From: Notolepis coatsorum
Taxonomy: Eukaryota > Chordata > Actinopteri > Aulopiformes > Paralepididae
Direction of reading: 5' to 3'
NCBI GenBank assembly: GCA_963971535.1
Contig: OZ020593.1
Span: forward strand, 15,736,148 to 15,800,147
Length of the DNA stretch: 64,000 nt
Shown here: positions 43,691 through 55,620 of the stretch, in pieces
Numbering within the stretch: position 1 is the stretch's first letter
Layout: every line of letters begins with the position of its first letter
The notes under the pieces: generated by a model
Database searches by the model: none
What the model saw: the letters and a program-made list of their open reading frames with translations, nothing else
What the model was told of the DNA's origin: nothing
Program-made: the position numbers and the translations under genes

Positions 43691-44189
43691 ATAAGTAAAA
43701 GATTGACTATACATCAATCAATGGGTAAGAGAGCAGTATCGTAATTCTGTATAACAGTTAACTAATAATTTTCGCTAGCAAGATCTCATTTGATTATTCA
43801 ATCCAGCAGGCAAGTTTAAAGAAATATAATCTGATTGATTGAGGTAATGAGGGACTTAGAATTAGCCTATAGATAACGCATTTAACTTGTCGGCGAGGCG
43901 ATTGAGCCTATTGCAATCTGTCAATAAAGTCTTAAATCAATTAATCAATCAATGCCGTTGAGAATCAGGGTCTCTGCCATCGATACGTGCTGGCTTTCCA
44001 CCTAAAACGGGAGCGCGCATCTAGCCTGACTTGAGCCTGACTCTCAAGTCTGGCTTGAGTTAACGAGACTGAATCCTCCTTTGTGAAACAGGAAAATCCC
44101 GGCTTTGAACATCGGGTTAACTGAAGCTGGATAATGGACATGTTGATCGACTTAGTTGAACCACGTACATGGAACGGGGCCCAGATCTA

Positions 44190-45110
44190 TTGGTCGGGCT
44201 TTACAACAACAACAACAACACAGCCTCCTTGATGATCAAGTGTGTGCATATCTCTCATACCTCGCTCTACAGCGCTGGCAGGATTAGTAATCGAGCCCAG
44301 GTGCTGGGAATTCAAAAAAAGAGAGTAGAATAAAATTGACATCATAATAATCATAGCTACCTACCTCTCATACTATAGTCTATCCATAGAACTCTGTATG
44401 ATAGCATGTACAAAAGTGCTGTATATACTGTACATACATATATATATATATCCATATCAGTCTGAATATTCCTGCATATAATCCTTCTACATACCTACTT
44501 ATACACCTGAATATAAACCCATATAACTCTGTATGATAGCGTGTACAATAACGCTGTATATACATGCAAATGAATTTATATATGCAAATTCGGGTGTACG
44601 AGAATGCACAACGTTCAATTTATGAATCAGCTGCATTCTTCATTTTGCGGGAGCACAGCTGAGAACACTTTGGCCGTTAATAAAAACACATTTTCACACG
44701 TTCAGGCATCCGGCAGGGATCTTTACGTTTGTTGCTTCCCACAAAGTTTGTAAGAGGATATTTAAGAAGCCACTTAAAATGGTTCAAAGTCTAAATCGAG
44801 GCAAGTTGAACTGATCCTCGCCTGTGTGCCTCAAATCAACATCTGCCCCGACACCCAAATGACACGCCAGGCTGTGTTTTCAAATACGCCCTTCTTCTAC
44901 ACACAAGCAAGCCAGCGCGCACACACACACACACACACACACAGCTGTGTGGCTGATTGTCACCATGCTGAGTAGAGGAGCATGCTGGGTAAGGAATGTG
45001 TTTTTTTTGAGACAGGAAAATAGGGGAACCAACTGTTGGCCAGGAATAAGCATCAGGGATGGATGAACCAATACTACTGATTCAGAGCATAACATACTGA
45101 TCTGATCCAT
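44190..45110. other. Intron sequence without recognised genes
   Basis: AACTCTGTATGATAGC is duplicated at 44389 and 44526 in an AT-rich, LINE-tail-like stretch. A short CA run lies at 44920-44942. Confidence 0.4.
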
Positions 45111-45111
45111 C

Positions 45112-46560
45112 ACTACAGTAAAGACTTAACCCATCCGTTTACTGAACAGTAGAGACTTAACCATCAGTTTACTGAACGGTAGAGACTTAACCCATCAGTT
45201 TACTGAACGGTAGAGACTTAACCCATCAGTTTACTGAACGGTAGAGACTTAACCCATCAGTTTACTGAACAGTAAAGACTTAACCCATCAGTTCACTGAA
45301 CAGTAGAGACTTAACCCATCAGTTCACTGAACAGTAGAGACTTAACCCATCAGTTCACTGAACAGTAGAGACTTAACCCATCAGTTCACTGAACAGTAGA
45401 GACTTAACCCATCAGTTCACTGAACAGTAGAGACTTAACCCACCAGTTTACTGAACAGTAGAGACTTAACCCATCAGTTCACTGAACAGTAGAGACTTAA
45501 CCCATCAGTTCACTGAACAGTAGAGACTTAACCCATCAGTTTTACTGAACAGTAGAGACTTAACCCATCAGTTTACTGAACGGTAGAGACTTAACCCATC
45601 AGTTTACTGAACAGTAAAGACTTAACCCATCAGTTCACTGAACAGTAGAGACTTAACCCATCAGTTCACTGAACAGTAGAGACTTAACCCATCAGTTTAC
45701 TGAACGGTAGAGACTTAACCCATCAGTTTACTGAACGGTAGAGACTTAACCCATCAGTTTACTGAACAGTAAAGACTTAACCCATCAGTTCACTGAACAG
45801 TAGAGACTTAACCCATCAGTTCACTGAACAGTAGAGACTTAACCCATCAGTTCACTGAACAGTAGAGACTTAACCCATCAGTTCACTGAACAGTAGAGAC
45901 TTAACCCATCAGTTCACTGAACAGTAGAGACTTAACCCACCAGTTTACTGAACAGTAGAGACTTAACCCATCAGTTCACTGAACAGTAGAGACTTAACCC
46001 ATCAGTTCACTGAACAGTAGAGACTTAACCCATCAGTTCACTGAACAGTAGAGACTTAACCCATCAGTTCACTGAACAGTAGAGACTTAACCCACCAGTT
46101 TACTGAACAGTAAAGACTTAACCCATCAGTTCACTGAACAGTAGAGACTTAACCCATCAGTTCACTGAACAGTAGAGACTTAACCCATCAGTTCACTGAA
46201 CAGTAGAGACTTAACCCATCAGTTCACTGAACAGTAGAGACTTAACCCATCAGTTTACTGAACAGTAGAGACTTAACCCATCAGTTTTACTGAACAGTAG
46301 AGACTTAACCCATCAGTTTACTGAACAGTAAAGACTTAACCCATCAGTTTACTGAACAGTAGAGACTTAACCCATCAGTTTACTGAACAGTAGAGACTTA
46401 AGCCATCAGTTCACTGAACAGTAGAGACTTAACCCATCAGTTTACTGAACAGTAAAGACTTAACCCATCAGTTCTACTGAACAGTATATAATTAAACCAT
46501 CGGTTTTACTGAACAGTACATAACTGAACCATTAGTCTTACTGAACAGTATAGACTTAGA
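45112..46560. repeat. 31-bp minisatellite, about 46 copies
   Basis: Units are GTAGAGACTTAACCCATCAG plus TTCACTGAACA (variants TTTACTG, CGGTAG). The last units diverge and lead into TTAGTTTGGGGTCACTGAAC, AAATATTAATGAGA. The same terminal block ends the array at 51377-51988. Confidence 0.97.
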
Positions 46561-46690
46561 CCAGATTAGTTTGGGGTCACTGAACAAATATTAATGAGAT
46601 AGCCTGCCTGGTGGTACCAGATACCGGTGCATCCCTCCCAGAAACTACTGGATTGCTACATTAACTTTATTAACACAACAGAGAAGCAGT

Positions 46691-46819
<129 letters not shown>

Positions 46820-46840
46820 TATATAAGAGAGACAGAGAGC

Positions 46841-47387
46841 CAGGGTTTCCCATTAATTACCTAGACTGTGGCGGGTCGGGAATTAGTCCCGCCAGTTGTA
46901 TAATGAACCAAAAATAGTAATAGTAATCCACTATATTTCTTTATTTTCTAAAAAATAAACCAGTTCAACACAGGTAACCACTTTTGCTTAATTTCTTTGA
47001 TGGCTCAAATGTATGCTCTAGTCCAGTGGTTCCCAATCCTCTCCTCGAGACACCCCAGCCGTTCCATGCATTTGTTAAATTCCACCACCAGCACATCTGA
47101 TTCAACTAATAAAGGGCTAGTTAAGTTGAATCAGGTTATGCTGGTGGTGGAATTGAACAAATACATTGAACGGCTGGGGTGCTTCGAGGAGAGGATTGGG
47201 AAGCACTAGTCTAGTCGATTTTGTGTTTTGAGCACAAAGTTCATCATAGATCTAGCCTCTTTATTTTGCTCTCAAAGTGCACCAGATTGATGCATTTAAC
47301 TTTAAAATGTAAAAAAAAAATAAAAAAAAATAAAGGGGGTCGGAGGTTCACCCCCCATAGTCTCTGAAAGTCCTGTGGGAAACACTG
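46841..47387. mobile_element. hAT-like element containing a smaller MITE
   Basis: The ends are CAGGGTTTCCC and GGGAAACACTG. GAGAGC lies directly outside both. A palindromic MITE (47024-47208) sits inside. Confidence 0.7.
47024..47208. mobile_element. 185-bp palindromic hAT MITE
   Basis: CAGTGGTTCCCAATCCTCTC at the left is inverted at the right (GAGAGGATTGGGAAGCACTA). Flanking 8-mers are CTCTAGTC and GTCTAGTC (seven of eight). The whole element folds as a long hairpin. Confidence 0.85.
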
Positions 47388-47555
47388 GAGAGCATGTAAT
47401 AAACTATAACAAGCGTGTAATCCTGCGTAACATCCTACTGTAACCAGACGTAGCAGCAGCATATTCTAGTCCGTCACAGAGGTCACAGGAGGACAGGAAA
47501 TATTACTTTACAGATTTATTTACCTTTTCAAGCCTCTAATGAAGCACATAGCCAG

Positions 47556-48186
47556 AGGAGAGGAGACGGGAGAGGAGAGGAGAAGAGAGAGAAGAGAGAG
47601 GACGAGAGGAGAAGAGAGAGAAGAGAGGAGAAGATATAGGAGACAGGACAAGAGGAGAAGAGAGAGGAGACAGGACGAGAGGAGAAGAGAGAGGAGAAGA
47701 TATAGGAGACAGGACGAGAGAAGAGAGAGGAGACAGGAGAGGGGATGAGAGGAGAAGAGAGGAGAAGAGAGAGGAGACAGGAGAGGGGACAAGAGGAGGA
47801 GAGGAGACAGGAGAGGGGACGAGAGAAGAGGAGAAGAGAGAGAAGATAGAGACAGGATGAGAGGAGAAGAGAGGAGAAGATATAGGAGACAGGACGAGAG
47901 AGGAGACAGGAGAGGGGACGAGAGGAGGAGAGGAGACAGGAGAGGGGATGAGAGGAGAGCAGAAGAGAGGAGAGGAGATAGGAGACAGGAGAGGAGACAG
48001 GAGAGGGGACAAGAGGAGAAGAGAGAGGAGACAGGAGAGGAGAGGAGAAGAGAGAGGAGACAGGAGAGGGGACGAGAAGAGAGAGGAGACAGGAGAGGGG
48101 ACGAGACGAGAGAGGAGACAGGAGAGGGGACGAGATGAGAAGAGAGAGGAGACAGGAGAGGAGAGGAGAAGAGGAGAGGAGAGAGT
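47556..48186. repeat. 630-bp purine-only tract (GAGGAGACAGGAGAGGGGA units)
   Basis: Almost every base on the plus strand is A or G, with irregular 19-30 bp units. The long open frames on both strands across it come from its composition. Confidence 0.95.
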
Positions 48187-48284
48187 GTGCCGAGCCTGCA
48201 GAATTACAGAGTGGTTTAGTGGCTGCTGTAATAATACTTATGCTGTTTGTTAAGCTGCTCTGGGCGGGCAAAGCCTCTCAGGCT

Positions 48285-48640
48285 GATCCTCTGCTCTGGT
48301 TGGCTCTCCTCAGCCCCCAGATACAGACTCACTACCATCAACACAGCCCAGTTAGCCTGCTCTGGTTGGCTCTCCTCAGCCCCCAGATACAGACTCACTA
48401 CCATCAACACAGCCCAGTTAGCCTGCTCTGGTTGGCTCTCCTCAGCCCCCAGATACAGACTCACTACCATCAACACAGCCCAGTTAGCCTGCTCTGGTTG
48501 GCTCTCCTCAGCCCCCGGCCCGGACACAGACTGGCTACTAGTATCAACACAGCCCAGTTAGCCTGCTCCGTCTGGCCCTCCTCCTCAGCCCCCAGACACA
48601 GACTGGCTACTAGACCATCATCAACACAGTATGGGTTAGC
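48285..48640. repeat. 66-bp tandem repeat, about 5 copies
   Basis: CTCTGGTTGGCTCTCCTCAG recurs at about 48295, 48361, 48427 and 48493, with a diverged fifth copy. The period is 66 bp, hence open frames in all units. No evidence for a gene. Confidence 0.93.
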
Positions 48641-48649
48641 CTCAGTGGC

Positions 48650-49230
48650 TAATGCTAATGTCATTACAAAGGACTTACTCTACAAGCGCCAGTCATCATG
48701 CGTGGGCACTTGTATAGAGCCCATTCTCCCGGTGCAATGAACCTCACCTGACCCTTGGTCTACGCTGCCATGGGGACAGGCAGCCATCTTCCTCCCTCCA
48801 CAATCCCAGCGGATATTTTATAACCTGACCCCGACAGATGGTCCTTTACTCAAGAGCCATCTGGGATGTCGTCCTTTGAAACGGTTTGGAATAGGACAAT
48901 AATAATAATAATTTGGTACAGTATCTTTGCCCCCCGTAGCTGCCGGTAGTTCCTCAAAGTTCAGTTTTCTCTTTAAATGTTTGGATTGAGAATCTTTTTC
49001 AGCATGGATACTAGTAGGCCCCCCAGCGGGAACAGAAACCCTTCTTAACCCCCCCCCCCCCCCCCCCCCCAGGCAGCGTTAGTTAGCGTCAAGCTGTTCT
49101 CGCGGCCGAGGCCCACGGCGGCAGACCAATTATCCTCCGGCGTTATAAATCATTCAAGGCCGGTGTGAGATTCAAAACCCACTCCACAACAAGCCCGGAA
49201 AAGCAAGTGGCGAGAGGGCGGCGTCTAATT
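48650..49230. other. Intron sequence without recognised genes
   Basis: It holds a C run at 49049-49070. Nothing else is supported. Confidence 0.4.
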
Positions 49231-49234
49231 AGGA

Positions 49235-49452
49235 GAGGCTGCCTTGATCTGCCACCTCGTGTCTCTGAGTGGAGGGAGAGAGGGGAGGGGGGGGGGGGGG
49301 GTCTACCTTGATCTGCCACCTCGTGTCTCTGAGTGGTGAGAGAGAGGGGGGGGGGGGGGGGGGCTCTACCTTGATCTGCTGCCTGTGCAGGTAGAGGTGG
49401 TACAGCTGAGTGGTGTGTGTGTGAGAGAGAAAGAGAGAGAGAGAGAGAGAGA
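49235..49452. repeat. Three decayed partial copies of the 51172-51345 jmy exon end
   Basis: TACCTTGATCTGCCACCTCG occurs twice (about 49243 and 49305), and CTCTACCTTGATCTGCTGCC plus TGTGCAGGTAGAGGTGG once (49370). Each repeats the exon's last codons and donor (minus sense), has internal deletions, and runs into G or GA tracts. Further copies lie at 50513 and 51046. Confidence 0.8.
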
Positions 49453-50158
49453 CTCCACAACTCCATAGTGAAGTTCGCAGATGACACGGTGGTGGTGGGG
49501 CTGATCTCGGACAACGACGAGAAGGCCTACCGGGAGGAGGTTGAGGTACTGGAACGCTGGTGCCAGGACAACAGCCTGCTCCTGAACATTGGTAAAACCA
49601 AGGAGCTGATCGTGGATTATAGGAGAGGACAGCAGGAGACACACACACCACTGATGATTAACAGGGCTACCGTGGACAGGGTGAGCAGCTTTAAGTACCT
49701 GGGGGTCCACATCTCAGAGGACCTGACATGGTCAACACACATACACAGTAGTAAAGAAGGCGAAACAGCGCCTCTACCACCTGAGACAGTTAAGGAAGTT
49801 CAGAGTATCGGGGAAGATACTCCAGTCCTTCTACTCAGGAGCTGTAGAGAGCATCCTGACCGGAAACATCACTGCCTGGTATGGAAACAGCACGGCACAG
49901 GACAAGAAGGCCCTACAGAGAGTGGTGCGCTCAGCCGAGCGTACCACGGGTATTGCACTACCCCCCCTGCAGGTTCTATACAACAAGAGGTGCAAATCCA
50001 GAGCCTGCAGGATAATGAAAGACCCTCACCACCCCAATAACAGCCTGTTTCAGCTGCTGAGGTCAGGCAGACGCCTGCGAACCCCAGCTACTAGGACAGA
50101 GCGGCTTAGGCTCAGCTTCTTCCCCCAGGCCATCAGAGCCATGAACAATGAACATTGA
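49453..50158 (+). pseudogene. LINE reverse transcriptase remnant with one frameshift
   Basis: The first frame reads [13 protein letters not shown], then FKYLGVHISEDLTWSTHI. Near 49745 the frame shifts (VVKKAKQRLYHLRQLRKF continues in another frame), and the last part (RSAERTTGIALPPLQ, SFFPQAIRAMNNEH) ends at 50158. The upstream catalytic motif is absent through truncation. It is a dead copy of the element whose open version lies at 35029-36459. Confidence 0.88.
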
Positions 50159-50513
50159 GTGCTCAGAACATTGAACTATCCACACACAAGCACACATGAA
50201 CACACACACGACACGCACGCTGTGCACGCTCACACACGAGCAGCCACTTAACACTTTAACATGAGCGGGCACACACTCATGTCGCACACACGCACACTTA
50301 TGGCCAAAGGAAAGGACACTTTAAATTAGAATAACAGGAACAGTGTATTGCACTACCAAAGCTAACTAGCATTTCCCATATGTTACCCGTTACCTGTTTA
50401 CTGCACAATGTTGTTTTTTAATTTTTTGATTCTATTATATGTTGTACCACCCGCATTTCATTGTATACCTGTATGCCGTGACAATTAAAACTCTTGACTT
50501 GACTTGACTTGAC
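49453..50513 (+). mobile_element. Second CR1/L2/Rex1-like LINE, 5'-truncated
   Basis: It contains the RT palm end, a C-terminal frame, a CA-rich 3' UTR and a TTGACTTGACTTGAC tail. It is inserted between two exon-fragment repeats, in opposite orientation to the 34502 copy. Confidence 0.88.
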
Positions 50514-50905
50514 TCTACCTTGATCTGCTGCCTCATGTCTCTGAGTGGAGAGAGAACGAGAGAGAGCTGAGTAGGTAGAGAGAGAGAGCTGAGTAAGTAG
50601 AGAGAGAGCTGAGTAGGTAGAGAGAGAGAGCTGAGTAAGTAGAGAGAGCTGAGTAGGTAGAGAGAGAGCGAGAGCGAGATAGAGATAGAGAGAGAGAGCT
50701 GAGTAGGTAGAGAGAGAGAGCTGAGTAAGTAGAGAGAGAGCTGAGTAGGTAGAGAGAGAGCGAGAGCGAGATAGAGATAGAGAGAGAGAGAGAGCTGAGT
50801 AGGTAGAGAGAGAGAGCTGAGTAAGTAGAGAGAGAGCTGAGTAGGTAGAGAGAGAGCGAGAGCGATAGAGATAGAGAGCGAGAGCGAGAGAGCGACAGAC
50901 TACCT
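50513..50905. repeat. GA-rich array headed by a jmy exon-end copy
   Basis: It starts CTCTACCTTGATCTGCTGCC and TCATGTCTCTGAGTGG (exon end with an internal deletion), followed by AGAGAGCTGAGTAGGTAG units of 18-20 bp. Confidence 0.85.
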
Positions 50906-50906
50906 T

Positions 50907-51046
50907 GTTTCAAGTTTTCTTTAGGTAGTTGTCATACAGAAGTACAGAATACTTTTATATAAAATGCTTCATTCCGTTTTGCTCCAGAGATTGTGCTAGA
51001 CAAAAATAGATAAGTATAAAATAAGTATAATAAGTATAAAATAAGG
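50907..51046 (-). mobile_element. Short LINE 3'-UTR fragment
   Basis: GTTGTCATACAGAAGTACAG through GATTGTGCTAGACAAA is nearly identical to 34550-34625 of the 34502 LINE 3' UTR. Confidence 0.85.
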
Positions 51047-51082
51047 GCTGCAGCAGCTAGTGGTACAGCTGAGTGGCGAGAG

Positions 51083-51139
<57 letters not shown>

Positions 51140-51165
51140 GCGAGCGAGAGAGAGAGCGAGAGAGA
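51046..51165. repeat. Internal exon fragment plus (GA)n/(GAGC)n tract
   Basis: GGGCTGCAGCAGCTAGTGGT, ACAGCTGAGTGG copies the middle of the jmy exon at 51219-51253, then runs into GA and CGAG repeats up to the genuine donor. Confidence 0.85.
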
Positions 51166-51171
51166 CTCTAC

Positions 51172-51345
51172 CTTGATCTGCTGCCTGCGCAGCATGGCCA
51201 GCTCCCTCATGTCCCTGAAGGGCTGTAGCAGGTAGTGGTACAGCTGGGTGGTGGCCTCCAGCAGCTCCCCGTAGGCCTGGTCCTCCTCGGGGTAGACCTG
51301 CAGCAGCTCCACCATGCGGTCCGTGGCTCGGTGACGCTCCAGCAG
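51172..51345 (-). CDS. jmy: jmy exon (most upstream seen): LLERHRATDRM ... MLRRQQIK
   Basis: This exon is 58 codons, phase 0 at both ends, and encodes residues 1-58 of the portion present. The block LYHYLLQPFRDMRELAMLRR is almost unchanged among vertebrate JMY proteins and is the best single identifier here. Acceptor CCCCTACCAG, donor ATCAAG/GTAGAG. The exon end has given rise to at least five truncated copies downstream (49235-51165). The intron upstream begins with a minisatellite about 30 bp away. Exons for the JMY N terminus are not visible up to 64000. Confidence 0.96.
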
Positions 51346-51376
51346 CTGGTAGGGGAACACGTTTAAGATGTTATAG

Positions 51377-51988
51377 AATAACTCAATCACTTTTACTGAA
51401 CAGTATAGACTTGAACCATCACTTTTACTCAACAGTAGAGACTTAAACCATCAGTTTACTGAACAGTATAGACTCAAACCATCACTTTTCCTGAACAGTA
51501 TAGACTCAGAGACTCAGACCATTAGTTTCCTGAACAGTATAGACTCAGAGACTCAGACCATTAGTTTCCTGAACAGTATAGACTCAGAGACTCAGACCAT
51601 TAGTTTCCTGAACAGTATAGACTCAGAGACTGTCTCAGACCATTAGTTTCCTGAACAGTATAGACTCAGACCATTAGTTTCCTGAACAGTATAGACTCAG
51701 AGACTCAGACCATTCGTTTCCTGAACAGTATAGACTCAGAGACTCAGACCATTAGTTTCCTGAACAGTATAGACTCAGACCATTAGTTTCCTGAGCAGTA
51801 TAGACTCAGAGACTCAGACCATTAGTTTCCTGAACAGTATAGACTCAGACCATTAGTTTCCTGAACAGTATAGACTCAGACCATTAGTTTCCTGAACAGT
51901 ATAGACTCAGAGACTCAGACCATTAGTTTCCTGAACAGTATAGACTCAGTCTCAGACCATTAGTTTCCTGAACAGTATAGACTCAGAC
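51377..51988. repeat. Minisatellite related to the 45-kb array
   Basis: Units read CTGAACAGTATAGACTCAGA plus ACCATTAGTTTC, with optional GACTCAGA additions. The flanking blocks GGGGAACACGTTTAAGATGT (51352) and GGGAACACATTAAGATATTA (52026) are themselves copies of each other. Confidence 0.95.
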
Positions 51989-52639
51989 CATTAGTTTGGG
52001 GTAATTGAACAAATATTAATGAGAAGGGAACACATTAAGATATTATACTGTATAATAACTCAAATAGATTGAGAACAGGCCAGCATGATGGAACGGTAAT
52101 ACTCGAAAAGGATCTCAGGGTCGCAAATCTTATTCAACCACCGAAACGGCTCAAGAAAAACTCTTTGATTTTCATTTGATCTGTATTTATCTCAAACACA
52201 ACAAACGTACAAATCACAGTAAAGCCAAAATATAAACGTAAACAAATGAGTCCCGTCTTCATCCATAGAAAAACAAACATGGATGAGTTGGAGAGGCAGA
52301 AGGAAGCACAGCTTATCTGGTCCTGCCTCCTTCTTAAAGTTCTTACAATATCATAACATTTAAAATAAAACTCTTACTACCTGAGAGAGAGAAAATAATA
52401 ATAAATAAAATAAAAGGTAAAAAGACAACCATTCAAATCAAAACATTCCTGAGAGCAACTATCCATAGTTCCTCAGTTCTGCATTTGTCTATCAGTGCTT
52501 TTTTGCATCTATATTTCACTCTAATTCTTCAGTGCACTACGGGATAAACACTCACACAGGCATACCAGGAAATAGCCTAAGCCTAAGCCATGTATCTCAG
52601 CGCTTACTAATGAGTGTGAGTCTAGTACTGCCGATTCAT

Positions 52640-53030
52640 AGGTAGTGAATGATCATAAGTAGAGTATGACCTACAGTATATCATGCCAGTTAGGGTACCT
52701 TGCGTATTCTTTACTTTTACGCCTACTCATAGTATATATATATTCAGATTCAAAATTCTTTATTGCCTATATTTATTGTAACTTGTTATACAGACCCTCA
52801 TCTGCACCTTTGTTTACACCATTTATTATTCTCATAATCGTATATTCAGAGGTAATTATTTTGTTCACACCGTTTATTTTTCTCATATTTCTATATTAAT
52901 CCAATTGTATTGCCTATATTTCTATCTTTCTTCTATTACCCTGCCCATACCTGTACCTCCCCTCCCCAATGCTGCTCTGACGCCCGAATTTCCCCAATGG
53001 GATCAATAAAGGAATATCTTATCTCATCCG
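52640..53030 (+). mobile_element. Non-LTR retrotransposon 3' end, family R
   Basis: GCCAGTTAGGGTACCTTGCG, TACCCTGCCCATACCTGTAC, and GGATCAATAAAGGAATATCT with a TATCTCATC tail. Confidence 0.75.
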
Positions 53031-53269
53031 TCAGTGTGCGGCGGTGGTCCTCGTTCAGAGCCTAATTCATAATAGCAAAAAAAACTGGACTCAAAAACAA
53101 AGAGCTCTTTCAAAGCTCAGGGGGGGGAAAGGAAGCCCATTTCACCCAAAGCAACGGTAACCTGAGACAAGTGCGTTATGCGTGTGTGCATGTGAGGTCG
53201 CGCTCGCAATATAAAATACATTCTTTCAACTTTGTACACCAGGAAAAAACGTTGCCAACTAGACTAATG

Positions 53270-54250
53270 CTGATGCGTACCATATGTCCCAGGCCTCCAC
53301 ACACAGGCCTCGCACTGTTCCGCCGAGAACACAATCAAACCGGCTATTGTCCGCGCGGCGGGCAGCACCCATCATCTCTTAAGGAACCACCGGCTCCAAT
53401 TCACACAGTACAATACTTCCCCTTCAGCGGTGCCTGCCTGGGATAATATTGAAATGTACCACCGCCCAATCCCCGCCCCTAAGCGGCGAATAGACGCGCC
53501 TGTCTATCTTGCGTGTCGTCGTGTAAAGTGGGCTATAGATATGAATGGAGGCTCTTATGTTGAACCCTGGGGCTGGCCTTTCCCTCGGCCCTCACTTTGG
53601 GGACTGGGGCAGAGACACTGCGCGATTCAGCTCCAACACTGCGCCTACTGTTTACCTTGGCCCTCTCCGTCTCCCTGGCAACCACCGGCCAACCGCGTAG
53701 CGGCTCCCCCCCGCCCCTGCAGCCGCTGGAGAGTCGGGGGGGAAACCCCTTTAGCTCGGAGAGGTGGCTCCCGTCACTGGACGTTTTCGAGGTGAGACGA
53801 AACTACAGCTATTTAGGAGTCGTTTAAAGAAATCGAGGCTCTCGCTCGCAAAACTATGTTCGGAGTGAATTCCCCCCCCCCCCCCCCCCCCCTCCCAGTT
53901 TTATCCATCCGATACAAGGACCGGAGGAGTCCTGTTCCTCTGGGGCGACACAGGGAGAGAATGGAACACGGATGCCGAGCGGGTATAACTTTCCTTTAAC
54001 AACTGTTGAGGAACAATAGCGGAGTTCCATAAAGCTGCCGTGAGGTCATGCGGGTCGTGCGACGAGTCCACAGTGAGACACAGTTTCTATGCGGGCGACG
54101 CGCATGGAGCAGCATTGTTCTGCAGCCAGGAGGAGGAGGAGGAGGAGGCGGCCGGAGCCGTGATGTGGAACGCCTTCTTCTAGTCACTACAGTAACAAAA
54201 TGCAATGCATTGAATAATATGTGTGGTCCACGACGCTCAAACTATTGAGA
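53270..54250. other. CpG-richer non-coding stretch
   Basis: This stretch has visibly more CpG than its surroundings (for example GCGGCGAATAGACGCGCC) and includes a C run (53873-53892) and a GGA run (54131-54148). No start codon with a plausible protein was recognised. It could be a CpG island or alternative promoter, but nothing proves this. Confidence 0.3.
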
Positions 54251-54270
54251 AGCTAGGGCAATAGTTTTAC

Positions 54271-54640
54271 ATAAACATACCCATCATGGTTGGTTACCTG
54301 GCAAAGTGACTGTTACTGTGTGTAGACGGAACTTACCAGCGCCACAGCCAAGATTTACCAGCTGGTGTTCATTTCCTGGTGTGTGTGTGTGTGTGTACAT
54401 TAAGCAGTCTATGTGCGTTTGTGTAAATGGTAAATGGACTGCGTTTATATAGCAGCTTCTATCCAAAGCACTTTACAACGACGTATGCCTCCCATTCAGA
54501 CACCGACAGTGGAGACAACCATGCAAGGTGCCAACCTGCTCATCAGGAGCAGTTAGGGGTCAAGGGGCTTGCTGCTGGGAGGAGCCAGAATTAAACCTGG
54601 AACCTTCCGATGACCAGATGAGCCCTCTAACTCCTGAGGC
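54271..54640 (-). mobile_element. tRNA-headed SINE plus adjoining 130-bp block
   Basis: 54424-54640 is the SINE in minus sense (body CTCCTGATGAGCAGGTTGGC). 54271-54400 is the inverse of 21387-21512. Confidence 0.75.
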
Positions 54641-54869
54641 CCCCCCCCGCCCCCCCACACACATGACGTCGTGGCTGCTTTATGAAACTCTGCCGTTCCA
54701 GTGTTTCTAACATGTGGGTTCCATGTCCTCTTTATTCAAAATCACATCAGATCTTGTGACTGAACAGGAGTCTGGTCGTGGTGGAGGCACGGTCTGCCGT
54801 CGGCAGGGAGCGAAATTAACTTTTTGACTCACCGGCCAGTGGCGGGTAGATGGGAAGAATCTACCCGCC

Positions 54870-55612
54870 AAGCATATTTCTTACCTGCCAAATTTTTTTT
54901 GATAAAAAAAATATATATATATATTTTATATAAAAAAAATTGTTTTTTAATAAAATATATATTATATAATCATACTTGTAGTTGTATTATCTGCGAGACA
55001 TCGCCACCACGCAATAAGTCAAAATGCTCGCCATCTGCAAACAGCTCCACTGTCTGTGTGTATACTTGAGTAGCCTCCAGCTCCAGCAAGGATTCTCCGG
55101 CCCTGCAGCTAGACCCTATATTCAGCTAGACCCTACATTCAGCATGCAAGGATTCTCCGGCGATGCAGCTGGACCCTATTGATATAACGTTACGGTTCTT
55201 TTGTCAAATCACATTCAACATGCCCTCAGCTAGAATACGCATTCAATCAATGTTATAAGACATTGATATCAGGAGCTATCTGTAGCTACTGCTAGCCCGG
55301 TAGATAACGTTAAGACAATTTAGTTTACTGGGACAGCTAGATCTAACGTGAGCTAGCTAGCTAACGTGAGCTAGCTAACGAGGGAACGGAGGTATTATGC
55401 ACTTGAGTCGACTATTGCTGGAGCATTTGTTGATATCAGCAGCTATCAGTAGCTAGCCAGCTAGATACCGTTTAAACAGTAACGGTAGCTCATGGAGGTC
55501 CGCTCTTCTAGACTAGAGCAGACTGCCTCTGTGTTGACAGGAGCACTGCGAGCAGAAGCCCTTAGCCAATAGTATCCCGCTGCAGGGCTGGGCGGATATG
55601 ACTTCAAAATAA
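54870..55612. other. AT-rich stretch with short duplications
   Basis: GCAAGGATTCTCCGG is repeated at 55087 and 55146, and AGCTAGCTAACGTGAG-like repeats lie at 55340-55385. No gene was seen. Confidence 0.4.
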
Positions 55613-55620
55613 GAGTATCA

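Larger units (their letters stand above)
42795..44181. mobile_element. 1.39-kb Harbinger-like element carrying tRNA-like sequences
   Basis: The ends are GGCCCCGTTCCATGTACC and GTACATGGAACGGGGCC. CAG flanks both sides (42792-42794 and 44182-44184), consistent with the 3-bp CWG target used by some Harbinger elements. The interior has no transposase but contains two tRNA-like segments (43391-43462 plus, 43625-43690 minus). Confidence 0.78.

Noticed and set aside
47528..48271. 247-codon minus-strand frame (serine/leucine-rich)
   Set aside because: It results from the purine-only tract, which lacks stop codons in several frames on both strands.
48135..48740. 201-codon plus-strand frame with repeated LLWLALLSPQIQTHYHQHS
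   Set aside because: The 66-bp tandem repeat is a multiple of three, so one open unit makes all units open. No start context, homology or splice evidence.
53430..53795. 121-codon plus-strand frame in the CpG-richer stretch
   Set aside because: No recognisable domain or splice context. Length is expected by chance at this GC content.
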